A stretch of DNA of 64,000 nt, from assembly GCF_003269035.1 (NCBI RefSeq), contig NZ_QLTK01000001.1:310001-374000 (forward strand), given 5' to 3'. This document shows, piece after piece, positions 35,476 through 45,299 of this stretch; the stretch's first letter is position 1, and each line of letters opens with the position of its first letter. The notes below the pieces were generated by a model. The model had not been told where the DNA came from. It saw only the letters and a list, made by a program, of their open reading frames with translations, and searched no databases. Origin of the DNA: Paraburkholderia bryophila. GTDB taxonomy: Bacteria; Pseudomonadota; Gammaproteobacteria; Burkholderiales; Burkholderiaceae. A program made the position numbers and the translations under genes.

Positions 35476-36780
35476 TCAGGTCGTCCAGGCCGCGCCATCG
35501 GGAAAACGATAGCGCTCGAGCGAGGCCGCGTGCATTTCGATGCTATAGCCCGCCCGTTGCGGCGGCATATAACGCCCATTGCGGATCACCACGGGATCGA
35601 CAAAATGCTCATGCAGATGATCCACGTATTCGAGCACGCGATTCTCCAGCGACGCCGACACGCACAGGTAGTCGAATAGCGAAATATGCTGCACGTACTC
35701 GCACAAACCGACACCGCCCGCATGCGGACACACCGGCACACCGAATTTCGCCGCCATCAGCAGCACCACGATCACCTCGTTCAGACCGCCGAGCCGGCAA
35801 CTGTCGATCTGGCAAAAATCGATTGCCTGCGCCTGCAGCAACTGTTTGAACATCACCCGGTTGTGGCAATGCTCGCCGGTCGCCACGCCGATCGGTTTGA
35901 GCCGCTCGCGGATCGTCGCGTGGCCGAGAATGTCGTCGGGGCTGGTCGGTTCCTCGATCCACCACGGGTCGAATTGCGCGAGGCGTCGCATGTTCGCGAC
36001 CGCTTCGTCGACGTCCCAGACCTGGTTCGCATCCATCATCAGCTTGCGGCTTTCGCCGATCTCTTCTCGCAGGATGCGCGCGCGGCGCATGTCTTCGTCG
36101 AGATTGCCGCCCACTTTCTGCTTGAAGTGCGTCCAGCCCTGCGCGACGCCTTCGCGCGCGAGGCGGCGAATCTTGTCGTCGTCGTAGCCGAGCCAGCCAG
36201 CCGAGGTGGTGTACGCCGGGTAGCCGTGCGCGAGCATTTCCGCTTCGCGCGCACCGCGTGTCGACGCATGACGATGTAGCATCGCGATCGCTTCCTGAGG
36301 CGTGATCGCGTCGGTCACATAACGGAAGTCGAGACAGCGCACGAGTTCTTCCGGGCTCATGTCGGCCAGCAGCTTCCACACCGGCTTGCCTTCCGCCTTG
36401 GCCCACAGGTCCCAGACGGCATTCACGACGGCGGCGGTCGCCAGATGGATCGCGCCTTTGTCCGGACCGATCCAGCGTAGTTGACTGTCCGACGTCAACG
36501 CGCGCCAGAACGCGCCCATGTTCGCCGCGATCTCTTCCAGCGTCTTGCCCACGACCAGCGGCGCTAGCGCCTTGACCGCCGCCACGCAGATCTCGTTGCC
36601 TCGCCCGATCGTAAACGTCAGGCCATGGCCGGTGAGCCCTTGCGGCTGCGTCGAATCGGTTTCGAGCGTCACGTAGGTGGCGGAGTAATCCGGCGCCGCG
36701 TTCATCGCGTCGGAGCCGTCCAGCGAACGCGAAGTCGGAAAACGGATGTCCCGAACGGACAGGTGGGTGATCGTAGTCAC
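35476..36780 (-). CDS. L-fuconate dehydratase (enolase superfamily)
   Basis: 434 residues, the family length. It dehydrates L-fuconate to 2-keto-3-deoxy-L-fuconate in the non-phosphorylative L-fucose pathway. The catalytic Lys pair K220-x-K222 (HFKQKVGG), metal ligands D250 (MMDANQVW), E276 (WWIEEPTSPDD) and E303 (ATGEHCHNR), and the catalytic His near 353 (CPHAGGVGLCEYVQH) are all present. The N-terminal capping part with RDIRFPTSRSLDGSDAM matches fuconate dehydratases rather than other mandelate-racemase relatives. It is the last gene of the ABC transporter operon. Other steps of the pathway (dehydrogenase, lactonase, aldolase) are not in this window. Confidence 0.88.
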   Translation of the reverse strand: MTTITHLSVRDIRFPTSRSLDGSDAMNAAPDYSATYVTLETDSTQPQGLTGHGLTFTIGRGNEICVAAVKALAPLVVGKTLEEIAANMGAFWRALTSDSQLRWIGPDKGAIHLATAAVVNAVWDLWAKAEGKPVWKLLADMSPEELVRCLDFRYVTDAITPQEAIAMLHRHASTRGAREAEMLAHGYPAYTTSAGWLGYDDDKIRRLAREGVAQGWTHFKQKVGGNLDEDMRRARILREEIGESRKLMMDANQVWDVDEAVANMRRLAQFDPWWIEEPTSPDDILGHATIRERLKPIGVATGEHCHNRVMFKQLLQAQAIDFCQIDSCRLGGLNEVIVVLLMAAKFGVPVCPHAGGVGLCEYVQHISLFDYLCVSASLENRVLEYVDHLHEHFVDPVVIRNGRYMPPQRAGYSIEMHAASLERYRFPDGAAWTT

Positions 36781-36903
36781 TTGCGCACGCTCCTGAGCGA
36801 CAGCTATCGATGTCCGCCTGTCCCTACCCCGCCCGACGGAACCAGAAAGAGAGCGGCCGGCGCCACGCGCGCGGCCTCTCCCATTGCGCCCTGACGGCGC
36901 AAC

Positions 36904-37845
36904 TCAGTCATACAGCACGGCGGCGATCTTCGGGTCGCTCATATTGCTCTTGTCGTACCAGTAGAAGCCGGTGTCGACTTTCTTCGGCAGCTTCTCGCCC
37001 TTCAGCGCCTTCATCGCCGAATCGACGACGCATTTGCCGATGCCGACCGGGTTCTGCGTGATCGCGCCCAGCATCAGTCCGGAATTGATGTCGTCCTTCT
37101 GCTCCTTGCCGGAGTCGTAGCCGATCAGCACGAGCTTCTTGCCCGACTCCTTGACGCCGATCGCAGCACCCTCGGCCGAGCCTTCGTTCGAGCCGAAAAT
37201 CCCCTTCAGATTGGGATTGGCCTGAATCATCGCCTTGGCGATTTCCGCGGACTTCAGGTGGTCGCCGCCGCCGTATTGCACGGACACGATCTTGATGTTC
37301 GGATGCTTCGCCTTCATTTCGTTCAGGAAGCCGTCGCGACGGTCCACGCCCGTGCGGCTGGTCTGGTCGTGGACCACGAGGCCCACCTCGCCCGCATCGC
37401 CGATGGCGGCCGCCATCTTGTCGGCGGCGAGTGCGGCCGCAGCGAGATTGTCGGTCGCGCAGGTGGTGAGCGGAATGTCGCTGTCCACGCCCGAGTCGAA
37501 CGCAATCACCGGTATTTTGGCGGCCTGCGCGCGGCGCAGCAGCGGAATGGCCGCTTTACTGTCGAGCGCGGCAATGCCGAGCGCCTGGGGCTTCTTGGCC
37601 AGCGCCGCCGACAGCATGTCGATCTGCTTGTCGACCATGGCCTCGGTTTCGGGACCTTCGAACGTGATGCGGGCTTTCTGTTCCTTCGCCGCCTGTTCGG
37701 CGCCGGCTTTGACGGCTTGCCAGAACTGATGCTGAAAGCCCTTCGAGATCAGCGGAATATACGGTTCTTCCGCGCGGGCCAGATTCGTCACGCCGACCAG
37801 CGCGCCCACGCCGACCACGACACCGAATAGTTTTCGATTCAACAT
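36904..37845 (-). CDS. Sugar ABC transporter periplasmic binding protein (RbsB type)
   Basis: 313 residues. Start at 37845 with GAGGAG seven bases upstream; the frame extends upstream but without such a site. Signal peptide of about 25 residues (RKLFGVVVGVGALVGVTNLARA). Type I periplasmic-binding fold with LISKGFQHQFWQAVKAGAEQAAK, IDMLSAALAKKPQALGIAALD, IPVIAFDSGVDSD and LKGIFGSNEGSAEGAAIGV. Co-transcription with L-fuconate dehydratase suggests L-fucose or a related 6-deoxyhexose as ligand; ligand identity cannot be read from sequence. Confidence 0.88.
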   Translation of the reverse strand: MLNRKLFGVVVGVGALVGVTNLARAEEPYIPLISKGFQHQFWQAVKAGAEQAAKEQKARITFEGPETEAMVDKQIDMLSAALAKKPQALGIAALDSKAAIPLLRRAQAAKIPVIAFDSGVDSDIPLTTCATDNLAAAALAADKMAAAIGDAGEVGLVVHDQTSRTGVDRRDGFLNEMKAKHPNIKIVSVQYGGGDHLKSAEIAKAMIQANPNLKGIFGSNEGSAEGAAIGVKESGKKLVLIGYDSGKEQKDDINSGLMLGAITQNPVGIGKCVVDSAMKALKGEKLPKKVDTGFYWYDKSNMSDPKIAAVLYD

Positions 37846-37945
37846 GGCAACTCTCCTCGTAAGGTGGACCACCGCCTTCATTGATGAGGAAGCCCTTGCG
37901 CGCTCCCCGTTCTGATTTCGCTTTCTGGCTTCGTTTTCTGGCGCC

Positions 37946-38971
37946 TCAGCGCTTGCTGCGCCGCAGGATATCGGCATACACCGCGAGAATGATGATCAGC
38001 CCGGTTACGACGATCTGCCATTCCTGCGCGACCGACATGATGCGCAGCCCGTTGGTCAGCACGCTCATGATGAAGGCGCCGATGATCGTGCCGAGTATGG
38101 TCCCCGCCCCACCGCTCAGCGACGTGCCGCCGATCACCACGGCGGCGATCGCCTCGAGTTCATAGCCCTGGCCGAGCGCCGGCTGAGCGGAATTCAGCCG
38201 CGACGCGATCAACAAACCGGCAATGCCGCAAATGGCCCCGCCGAGCGCGTAAATGGCGATCTTCCAGCGATCGACGTTGACACCCGACAGACGCACCGCT
38301 TCTTCGTTGCTGCCGAGCGCGAACGTGTAGCGGCCGAGCGCCGTGCGTTTTAACGTGAGCGAACTCACGATCGCGAGAAAAAACAGGATCAGCACGCCGT
38401 TCGGCACCGGCAGGTTCGGCAGCACATTAGCGATCAGCGAATCCTGCGAGATCAGGTAGAAGTTTTCGGTGTCGGTGAAGTAGATCGGCTTGTCGGCCGA
38501 GACCACCAGCGAGAGGCCTTTCAGCAACAGCATCATGCCCAGCGTCGCGATGAACGGCGGGATTTTCATCTTGGCGATGAGGGTGCCGGAAATGGTCCCG
38601 CACACCGCGCCCGCGCCGATCGCGGCGAGCACGCCGGTCCACATCGGCAGATGCCAGTAGGTCAGAAACACGCCGCAAATGACGGCGGTGAAGGTCATCA
38701 GCGTGCCGACCGACAGATCGATGCCGCCGGTGATGATGATGAACGTGCAGGCAATCGCCAGCACGCCGTTGACGGCGGTGGCCTGCAGAATGCCGAGAAT
38801 ATTGTCGATCTGCATGAACGCCGGCGACGCGAAACTGAAAAACACCAGCAGCAAAATCAGGCTCGCGAACGCCAGCATTTTTTGCAGCGCGGCTGGCGCG
38901 AAAAGGCGCGCTCTCAGGCCGGAGGCACGCCCCTCGCCCGCTAACGCCGACGTTTCCGATGGCAACTTCAT
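37946..38971 (-). CDS. Sugar ABC transporter permease (RbsC type)
   Basis: 341 residues, about eight to ten membrane helices, with the family blocks NILGILQATAVNGVLAIACTFIIITGGIDLSVG, IPPFIATLGMMLLLKGLS, ALGSNEEAVRLSGVNVDRWKIAIYALGG and YELEAIAAVVIGGTSLSGGAGT. It follows the ATPase gene by 16 bp and precedes the binding protein by 100 bp. It forms the membrane channel of the fucose-type importer. Confidence 0.9.
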   Translation of the reverse strand: MKLPSETSALAGEGRASGLRARLFAPAALQKMLAFASLILLLVFFSFASPAFMQIDNILGILQATAVNGVLAIACTFIIITGGIDLSVGTLMTFTAVICGVFLTYWHLPMWTGVLAAIGAGAVCGTISGTLIAKMKIPPFIATLGMMLLLKGLSLVVSADKPIYFTDTENFYLISQDSLIANVLPNLPVPNGVLILFFLAIVSSLTLKRTALGRYTFALGSNEEAVRLSGVNVDRWKIAIYALGGAICGIAGLLIASRLNSAQPALGQGYELEAIAAVVIGGTSLSGGAGTILGTIIGAFIMSVLTNGLRIMSVAQEWQIVVTGLIIILAVYADILRRSKR

Positions 38972-38987
38972 TCAGACCTCACGAGGT

Positions 38988-40502
38988 TCATGCCGCTGCT
39001 TTCAAGGTGTCGCGTTGGGTCGCGAGGTGCATGATGCTTTCCTGCGATGCCTCGGCGGCCGAGAGTTCGCCGGTAATGCGGCCTTCGCACATCACGACGA
39101 TGCGGTTGCTCATGTGCAGGATTTCCGGCAGTTCCGACGAGATCATCACGATCGCCTTGCCTTGCGCGGCAAGCGCGCGCAGCAGTTTGTAGATTTCGCT
39201 TTTGGCGCCGACGTCGATACCGCGCGTGGGCTCGTCGAAGAACAGCACGTCGCAGTCGCGTTCGAGCCATTTGGCGATCACGACCTTCTGCTGATTGCCG
39301 CCCGATAGCAGGCGCACCGGCTGCGTTGCGGACGGCGTGCGAATCGCGAGCAGCTTGATGAAATGACCAGCCGTGCGGCGAATCCGTGCGCGTCGGAGGA
39401 AAAAATGGAGCGACAGGAATTGGCGCAGATTGGACATGACGATATTCGACTCGACGTCCATGCCGGTCGCGAGACCGTAGCGCTTGCGGTCTTCCGACAG
39501 ATAGCCGATGCCGTGCGCGACGGCGTCGCTCGGCTGGCGGATCGTCGCCCGTTTGCCGCGCACGATAATTTCGCCGGATTCGATCGGATCGGCGCCGAAC
39601 ACCGCGCGGGCCACTTCGGTGCGGCCGGCGCCCATCAGGCCGGCAAAGCCCAGGATCTCGCCGTTGTGCAGCGTGAAGCTCACGTCTCTAACCAGCGGAC
39701 CGGCGTTCAGGTGTTTGACTTCGAGCGCGATCTCGCCTTTGTGCGCGGCGTTGCCGGGTGGCTCGACGTCGGTCAGCGTACGCCCGACCATCATGCCGAT
39801 GATCGTTTCGACACTGGCGTCCGCAGCCGCGACGGTGGCCACGTATTCGCCGTCGCGCAACACGGTCACGCGGTCGGCGATCTGCTTGAGCTCGTCCATT
39901 TTGTGGGAAATGTAGACGATGCCCACGCCCCGGCTCTTCAGCTCGCGGATGATGCGGAACAGTTCGGCGATTTCGGCGTCGTTGAGGGCCGAGGTCGGTT
40001 CGTCCATGATCAGCACGCGTGAATCGAACGACAACGCCTTGGCGATTTCGACCATTTGCTGTTTGGCGACGGTGAGCGAGCCGACCAGCGCGCGCGGGTC
40101 GATGTTCACGTGCATGCGGCCGAGAATGTCGCGCGCCTGTGCGTTGAGCTTGTCTTCGTCGAGGAACACGCCGAGGCGTCCGCGCGGTTCGCGGCCAATG
40201 AAGATGTTCTGCGCGACGCTCAGGTGGTTCATCAGTTGGAGTTCCTGATGAATGATGCCGACGCCGACGGCTTGTGCGTCGCGTGGGCTTTGAAAGTCGA
40301 CCGGCTCGCCGTCGACGAGGATGTCGCCGCTGTCGCGGGTGTACACGCCGGCGAGAATTTTCATTAAGGTCGATTTGCCCGCGCCGTTTTCGCCCATCAG
40401 CGCGTGGACTTCACCGGTCATGAGTTCGAGCTGGACCTCGTGAAGCGCTCGTACGCCGGGGAAGCTCTTGCTGAGCTTTCTGACGGAAATCAGTGGGATC
40501 AT
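38988..40502 (-). CDS. Sugar ABC transporter ATPase with two nucleotide-binding domains (RbsA type)
   Basis: 504 residues from the ATG at 40502 ([17 protein letters not shown]); an upstream in-frame start at 40529 is less likely. The first ABC domain has [14 protein letters not shown], a Q-loop ([10 protein letters not shown]), [15 protein letters not shown] as signature region and [11 protein letters not shown]. The second has a degenerate P-loop ([16 protein letters not shown]), as usual for this family, [16 protein letters not shown] and [16 protein letters not shown]. It is the first gene of the operon ATPase-permease-binding protein-fuconate dehydratase. Confidence 0.92.
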   Translation of the reverse strand: MIPLISVRKLSKSFPGVRALHEVQLELMTGEVHALMGENGAGKSTLMKILAGVYTRDSGDILVDGEPVDFQSPRDAQAVGVGIIHQELQLMNHLSVAQNIFIGREPRGRLGVFLDEDKLNAQARDILGRMHVNIDPRALVGSLTVAKQQMVEIAKALSFDSRVLIMDEPTSALNDAEIAELFRIIRELKSRGVGIVYISHKMDELKQIADRVTVLRDGEYVATVAAADASVETIIGMMVGRTLTDVEPPGNAAHKGEIALEVKHLNAGPLVRDVSFTLHNGEILGFAGLMGAGRTEVARAVFGADPIESGEIIVRGKRATIRQPSDAVAHGIGYLSEDRKRYGLATGMDVESNIVMSNLRQFLSLHFFLRRARIRRTAGHFIKLLAIRTPSATQPVRLLSGGNQQKVVIAKWLERDCDVLFFDEPTRGIDVGAKSEIYKLLRALAAQGKAIVMISSELPEILHMSNRIVVMCEGRITGELSAAEASQESIMHLATQRDTLKAAA

Positions 40503-40774
40503 GGCGCGGATCTGACGACAAATCCGCAACGACCGCGAACCTCTACGCGAGAGGCAGGTCGAGAAAACGCCGGGTGTGACCGGGTTGGGTGAAGGAAATC
40601 GCCACGAGAAACCAGACGCATTGCTGGACTCCCAAATCGATGTGCGACGATTCTACGCTGGTGGGCGGTGGAGGCTCAAGGCGGGGCATTCCCGGAGGTG
40701 GGGCAAACGACCTGCCGCGCCGGATAGTTGCGTGGCGGCCCGATTGCCTGACTAACCAGCCAGTTCCGACCCGC

Positions 40775-43480
40775 TCAGGCGATCGATATGCCGCTGGTCC
40801 ATTGGGCCAGAAACGCAGCCACCTTTTCCTCGATATGGCTTGCGACCGTCGGCAACCGGAGCAACGGAAGGTTGCCTTTCCTGAGGATGCTGTTTTTCAA
40901 TGCATCCCGCGCGACCTGCTCCGGCTTGTCGTGGTAGCCGCCGTCGACCTCGATCACGCCCAAGGGCGTTTTACCCACCTTGAAATACAGCACGAAGTCA
41001 CAACTGGCACGGTTCTGCATGTATTTCCGCTCCTGCGCCGTCAATGCGACGTTGGCTGCCGAGACCAGTTGATTCAGGGCAATCTGCGTGTGGAACATCA
41101 CCGCCCGATTAGCCTCCTGTGACAGTGCTTCACGCAGTATCTGCGCGACGATCTGCTCGGACTTGAATTTCGAATCGTCGGGCCGCAGCCTTGTATTGAG
41201 TCTTTCCAGCGACTGATCGTATTCCTTGTACAGCAGATCGAAAGCCGACACGACAGGAGCGCGATGGATCTGTGCTTCGTCCGCGTAGTACTCGATATGC
41301 CGCACGAGTGCGGCGATGTGCCCGTTGTTCGCGGCAAAGACATCATCGCCCGTTACCAGGGTGAACCTGTTCTTCGCTCTCGATACCGCCACGTTGACCA
41401 GGTGAGCGTCGTCCACAAAACCCAGGCTTTGCTGACTTCTGCGTTTTTTGTCCAGCACGGTGGAAAAGACAATCTCGTCGCATTCGCGCCCCTGAAACTT
41501 GTGGACGGTTTCCTTGACGAAATCGGCCGGCAAATGCGTGCGGGACAGTCCGACCTGGGCGTTGTAAGGGGCAATGAATCCCCTGCTGTTCTCGCTGTCC
41601 CAGTCGATCTCTCCATCCGATTTGAGCGTTTCGAGCAGAGAATCCAGCTCTCTGAGATTCGCATTGTTGCGCGTGTGATTTCCCTTTCCCGTGACGAGCA
41701 GCTTCAACGACTGTTCGCCACCGTCTTGCGTCATCGGCACCAGCTGGTTGTCGTAAAACTGCTGGTTACAGAACTGGATAATTCGCGGGTGACACCGATA
41801 GTGCTCTTTCAGCAGCGTCACCGGAATCGAATCCTTGAAAACAGCGACACACGAATCGAGCAGACTGTGTTTGTCGCAATCGTAGATTTCGGCGGGCGCT
41901 TCGATGCCCAGCTTCGCCGGAATATGCGGCAGCTGCTTTCTGTCGCCGACGATGATCAGGTTTCTTGCACACCCCAGTGCCAGGATTCCCGGCACGATGT
42001 CCTGCTGGGACGCCTCGTCGATAATGACGTAGTCGAGAATCGAATCGCTGGCCAGCGTATTGACGATGGAATGCGTGCCACTGCCGATTATCGGAAAACG
42101 CTTCACGAACGCTTCGAATTCCTTTCTGTAACTGGTCGAATCGAATTGTTCCTGACGCGGAATATGTTGGTAAAGATGCTGCTTGAGATACGCCATCGAT
42201 CCGTTAGTCAGATCAGCCAGCAATGTATTGAAATTGCCACGCTCCAATGCTTTCTGATAACCGGCCAATGCCGATTGTTTATCCTGCAGCGCTTTCTCAT
42301 AGAAGTGAAGCTGCAACGCATGGATCACCGACATGCGCTTCTCTCCGTCGTCGAAGGATTTCGTGCGCAATATTCTGAAATTGAGCAACAGCTCGATCCT
42401 GTCTTTGAGCCTGATGCGGTTTTCGGCAAGATAGGCCAGATAGGCCATCAATTCCGAAGATTTGCGCGGCGACAGCCGGTATTTATCCAGCGAAACGAGC
42501 GGCGCCAGTTCGTTGTCGCGCTGCCACTGCTGCAGATAGCGTTGCTCGATGGCCAACTCATCGATCTCCGCCTGTAGTCGCGCTACCTCGTTGTGCGCAC
42601 CAAGATACTGCTTGAGTTCCTGTAGAACGGCCTGAATCCGATCCATGGATGGCGCGGGCGCGGGCGCTTCGGTGGGCACCGTGGGAACGGCGTTGAAGAA
42701 GTCCGTGCGGTTTTTTTCGTTGCCTAGTCTTGCGACCACATAATCGAGGCCTGCCTTGCCCAGTTTTTCGTAAACGTTTCCCACCGCGGCGTTGTTATTG
42801 GACAGGATAGCGACGCTGTTTCCCCGCAGCACGATATTGGCGACGATGTTCAATATCGTTTGCGTCTTCCCGGTGCCGGGCGGTCCTTCGATCAGGCTGA
42901 TTTGCGAGGCGAATGCCCGCTCGACCGCCTGCAACTGGCTCTGGTTGATGCCGAAAGGGTAAATGAAATTTCCCGCCGACGCCCGCGACTGGTTCCGTCC
43001 CGTGCAGTAGGCTTGTAGCGCGGTGTCCTCGTGCGGAAGCAGCTTCGTCAGTTGACGCAGGACGTTCTCGGCGATGGGCTGGCTCTGTGCATTCGCCTGC
43101 TTGACCCGGGCTTGCGCCACGGCGACGAAGTAGCCGAATATCGCCTCGTCCTTGATCGTCGTTTTGCCGTTGAACGTGTGGCCGTCGGCAGGCATTACGT
43201 AGAACCTCCGATTCTCGCGATACTGAACGGCGGCAAATTTACGCCCGTAGATCACCACGCGGTGGACTGCCGTGCATACGGTGCCCCCTGCTTTCGACAG
43301 GAACGGGCTCTCCTTCACTTCCGTTGGCTCGATCCGGCAATGTCTGACTGGATGTGTATCCGGCTTGCGTGACGGAAAGAAGCATGTCAGCACCAGCTCT
43401 TCCTGCAGCGGGTCCCACGATATTTTCCAGTCCTTGATCTGACTCGTTTTATCCTCACCGTTCACCCAGATGGAAACCAT
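40775..43480 (-). CDS. Upf1-like superfamily 1 helicase with C-terminal DUF2726 nuclease-like domain
   Basis: 901 residues. Walker A EGPPGTGKTQT (about 198-208), a coiled-coil-rich insertion (about 285-420), Walker B-like VIIDEASQQD (about 480), GDRKQLPHI, the LKEHYRCHP motif and motif VI VNVAVSRAKNR. The C-terminal about 110 residues (ASCDFVLYFKVGKTPLGVIEVDGGYHDKPEQVARDALKNSIL) resemble DUF2726/Vsr-fold nucleases, with Asp and the E-x-D pair in place. It would unwind nucleic acid and possibly cut it. The gene is flanked by unrelated units (sugar transport, AI-2E permease, HipBA) and its base composition is lower in GC than its neighbours, suggesting acquisition. A role in phage or plasmid defence is plausible but unproven. 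Confidence 0.85.
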   Translation of the reverse strand: MVSIWVNGEDKTSQIKDWKISWDPLQEELVLTCFFPSRKPDTHPVRHCRIEPTEVKESPFLSKAGGTVCTAVHRVVIYGRKFAAVQYRENRRFYVMPADGHTFNGKTTIKDEAIFGYFVAVAQARVKQANAQSQPIAENVLRQLTKLLPHEDTALQAYCTGRNQSRASAGNFIYPFGINQSQLQAVERAFASQISLIEGPPGTGKTQTILNIVANIVLRGNSVAILSNNNAAVGNVYEKLGKAGLDYVVARLGNEKNRTDFFNAVPTVPTEAPAPAPSMDRIQAVLQELKQYLGAHNEVARLQAEIDELAIEQRYLQQWQRDNELAPLVSLDKYRLSPRKSSELMAYLAYLAENRIRLKDRIELLLNFRILRTKSFDDGEKRMSVIHALQLHFYEKALQDKQSALAGYQKALERGNFNTLLADLTNGSMAYLKQHLYQHIPRQEQFDSTSYRKEFEAFVKRFPIIGSGTHSIVNTLASDSILDYVIIDEASQQDIVPGILALGCARNLIIVGDRKQLPHIPAKLGIEAPAEIYDCDKHSLLDSCVAVFKDSIPVTLLKEHYRCHPRIIQFCNQQFYDNQLVPMTQDGGEQSLKLLVTGKGNHTRNNANLRELDSLLETLKSDGEIDWDSENSRGFIAPYNAQVGLSRTHLPADFVKETVHKFQGRECDEIVFSTVLDKKRRSQQSLGFVDDAHLVNVAVSRAKNRFTLVTGDDVFAANNGHIAALVRHIEYYADEAQIHRAPVVSAFDLLYKEYDQSLERLNTRLRPDDSKFKSEQIVAQILREALSQEANRAVMFHTQIALNQLVSAANVALTAQERKYMQNRASCDFVLYFKVGKTPLGVIEVDGGYHDKPEQVARDALKNSILRKGNLPLLRLPTVASHIEEKVAAFLAQWTSGISIA

Positions 43481-43785
43481 ATGCCCCTATGCGGCGTTAT
43501 TCAATTGCGCCTGCGCCGAGCAGTCGTTAAACGATGCACACCGCATTATTTCGGCAATCGATAGTTTGGTCGGTCGTATTTTTTTATCGGCGAGGAAGCT
43601 CGTCAATCGATATTGAGACTTCTGAATTCAGCCGAAATTTCACCGCCAAGAGTGTACGGCCCTTTGCGATAAGACTGTCAGCCGGGCGCCCTCTCATCAG
43701 GCCATTCCTGATATCCTCGCCGACGGAAAAGGCGCACGACCTCTGGCGTGCGCTTGCTGGCTTGAACCATCGAGAAGATTTAATC
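43481..43785. promoter_or_regulatory. Divergent intergenic region between the helicase and AI-2E permease genes
   Basis: 305 bp, AT-richer than average, with no supported gene. A hairpin with arms GCGCACG and CGTGCGC (43732-43753, 8-nt loop) lies in the expected leader of the permease gene. No sigma-70 promoter stands out clearly. Confidence 0.4.
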
Positions 43786-44847
43786 ATGACGACAACACCG
43801 GGCTCTGTCGCACAGACCACTACCGGCGTGGCAGCCGGTCTGGCGATTCTCTATTTTTTGCGGCCGGTGCTCGTGCCATTCTTTCTGGCGGTGTTACTGC
43901 GGATTCTCATTGCCGGCATCGTCTCGCTGGTGATCCGCTTGCTGCCTCGTGCGCCCAAGTGGCTGATACTCGTTGCGACCGCCGCGATCGTCGGCTTTAG
44001 CGCCTATAGCATTTTTATCGTCATCCTCCAGGGCATGAGCGATCTGATCAAACAGGCGCCCGTGATCCCGGCTCAACTCGACAGTCTGATTCGATCGGTT
44101 AGCGTGGGATTTGGACGCAAGTTCGATCTGGCGAGCGTGCTGGGATTAGTCGATTTCCCCGCGTTGGAGCATGGTCTCGCGGCCGGGGTGGGCGACGCCG
44201 TATCGAAAGCATTCCTGACGTTGTTCTTCTTCGTGTTCATGCTGCTTGGCCCAGGAAGCGACGCCGATCCCAAGATCATCAAGGCCACCACCAACGAAGC
44301 GCGAGCCAACTCGCAGCGCGTGGTGCTCTCCAAAATCACACGCAGAGTGCAGGCCTACCTGGTTTCGCAGACCGCGATCAACCTGGCGATTGCGGCGATT
44401 TCCGCGGCTGTGTTTCGCTTTGCCGAATTGCCGGATACGGCGTTCTGGTCGGTGACGGTGTTTCTTCTGGCCTTCATGCCGGTGGTCGGCCCGTTCGTGG
44501 CGAGCGTCGTGCCCGCGGTATTCGCGGCTATTCATAGCGGATCGGTCGCCGTGCCGCTGGGGGTGTTCGTGATCGTGCTGGCGGTGTTCCAGATCGCACA
44601 CAACCTCATCATGCCGAAAGTCCAGGCCAAAAGTACCAATACGGACCCGCTGATCGGGATCTTCGCGCTGGGCATCTGGACGCTTCTGTGGGGCGTGCCG
44701 GGCGCCATTCTCGCGACGCCGTTGACGGTGCTGATGATGGTGATCGCGGCGCAGTTCGAAAGTACTCGCTGGCTAGCGATTCTGATGTCGCACGATGGGG
44801 TGCCGGATGCAGTGGATGCGGTGGATGCGCAATTGCCCGGTGGTTAG
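43786..44847 (+). CDS. AI-2E family (PerM-type) transporter
   Basis: 353 residues from the ATG at 43786 (GAGAAG eight bases upstream); the frame stays open upstream but that part is not protein-like. About seven to eight membrane helices, with family blocks LYFLRPVLVPFFLAVLLRILI, KAFLTLFFFVFMLLG, RRVQAYLVSQTAINLAIAA, LAFMPVVGPFVASVVPAV and HNLIMPKVQAKSTNTDPLIGI. Members export small molecules or ions; the true substrate is not predictable. It is monocistronic. Confidence 0.86.
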   Translation: MTTTPGSVAQTTTGVAAGLAILYFLRPVLVPFFLAVLLRILIAGIVSLVIRLLPRAPKWLILVATAAIVGFSAYSIFIVILQGMSDLIKQAPVIPAQLDSLIRSVSVGFGRKFDLASVLGLVDFPALEHGLAAGVGDAVSKAFLTLFFFVFMLLGPGSDADPKIIKATTNEARANSQRVVLSKITRRVQAYLVSQTAINLAIAAISAAVFRFAELPDTAFWSVTVFLLAFMPVVGPFVASVVPAVFAAIHSGSVAVPLGVFVIVLAVFQIAHNLIMPKVQAKSTNTDPLIGIFALGIWTLLWGVPGAILATPLTVLMMVIAAQFESTRWLAILMSHDGVPDAVDAVDAQLPGG

Positions 44848-45169
44848 TGCGCGGACGGGGTAAGGTTGGGTCGGGTGTCGCGCCATGTTTTTTGCATTCG
44901 TCGTCAAAGGAATTGACTGTGATCGAGACGCGCATTGGCGTCGCGTTCACCGCGGTGGGCGCCGATCTTTTGCCTGTGCCCAGGATGGGAAAACCACGCG
45001 CTTTCCAGGCTGACAAAGAACCGCAAGCTGCGTCATCTACCCCGTGACTCTTCCGATTTCCCGAAGGTCCATTCGCAGTTCACCCATCTTTCACCGTCGC
45101 CAGCCGATGCCGCCCAGGCGTGATCGGCCTACCCAATCCCCACCGGCAACGAAGCCGCAGATAAATCCG

Positions 45170-45185
45170 ATAAAACGCGTTTTAT
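45170..45185. promoter_or_regulatory. Perfect 16-bp palindrome upstream of hipBA
   Basis: ATAAAACGCGTTTTAT, perfectly symmetric and flanked by CCG and CGG-type bases. It lies 114 bp before hipB. A candidate HipB operator in addition to the one overlapping the promoter. Confidence 0.45.
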
Positions 45186-45230
45186 ACGGGATTTTTCGTC
45201 ATAAACTACAAAATCGGGGAATTAAACAAC

Positions 45231-45259
45231 TTGATCCAAACCAAGGATAATTCTACAAT
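45231..45259 (+). promoter_or_regulatory. hipBA promoter with overlapping HipB-like operator
   Basis: TTGATC (45231-45236) and TACAAT (45254-45259) are separated by 17 bp, a good sigma-70 promoter. Inside it ATCC-N7-GGAT (45234-45248) resembles the TATCC-N8-GGATA operator known for E. coli HipB. The overlap explains autorepression by steric blocking. Confidence 0.6.
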
Positions 45260-45299
45260 TTAGGGTGTTAACTGGCAAAAATTCACCTGGGTACACATC

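Larger units (their letters stand above)
44848..45299. other. Intergenic region upstream of hipBA
   Basis: 452 bp. A short GTG-initiated frame at 44921-45047 (AAAGGA upstream, 41 codons) resembles nothing I know and may be a remnant. The last 130 bp are strongly AT-rich and carry the hipBA promoter and operator candidates listed separately. Confidence 0.4.
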
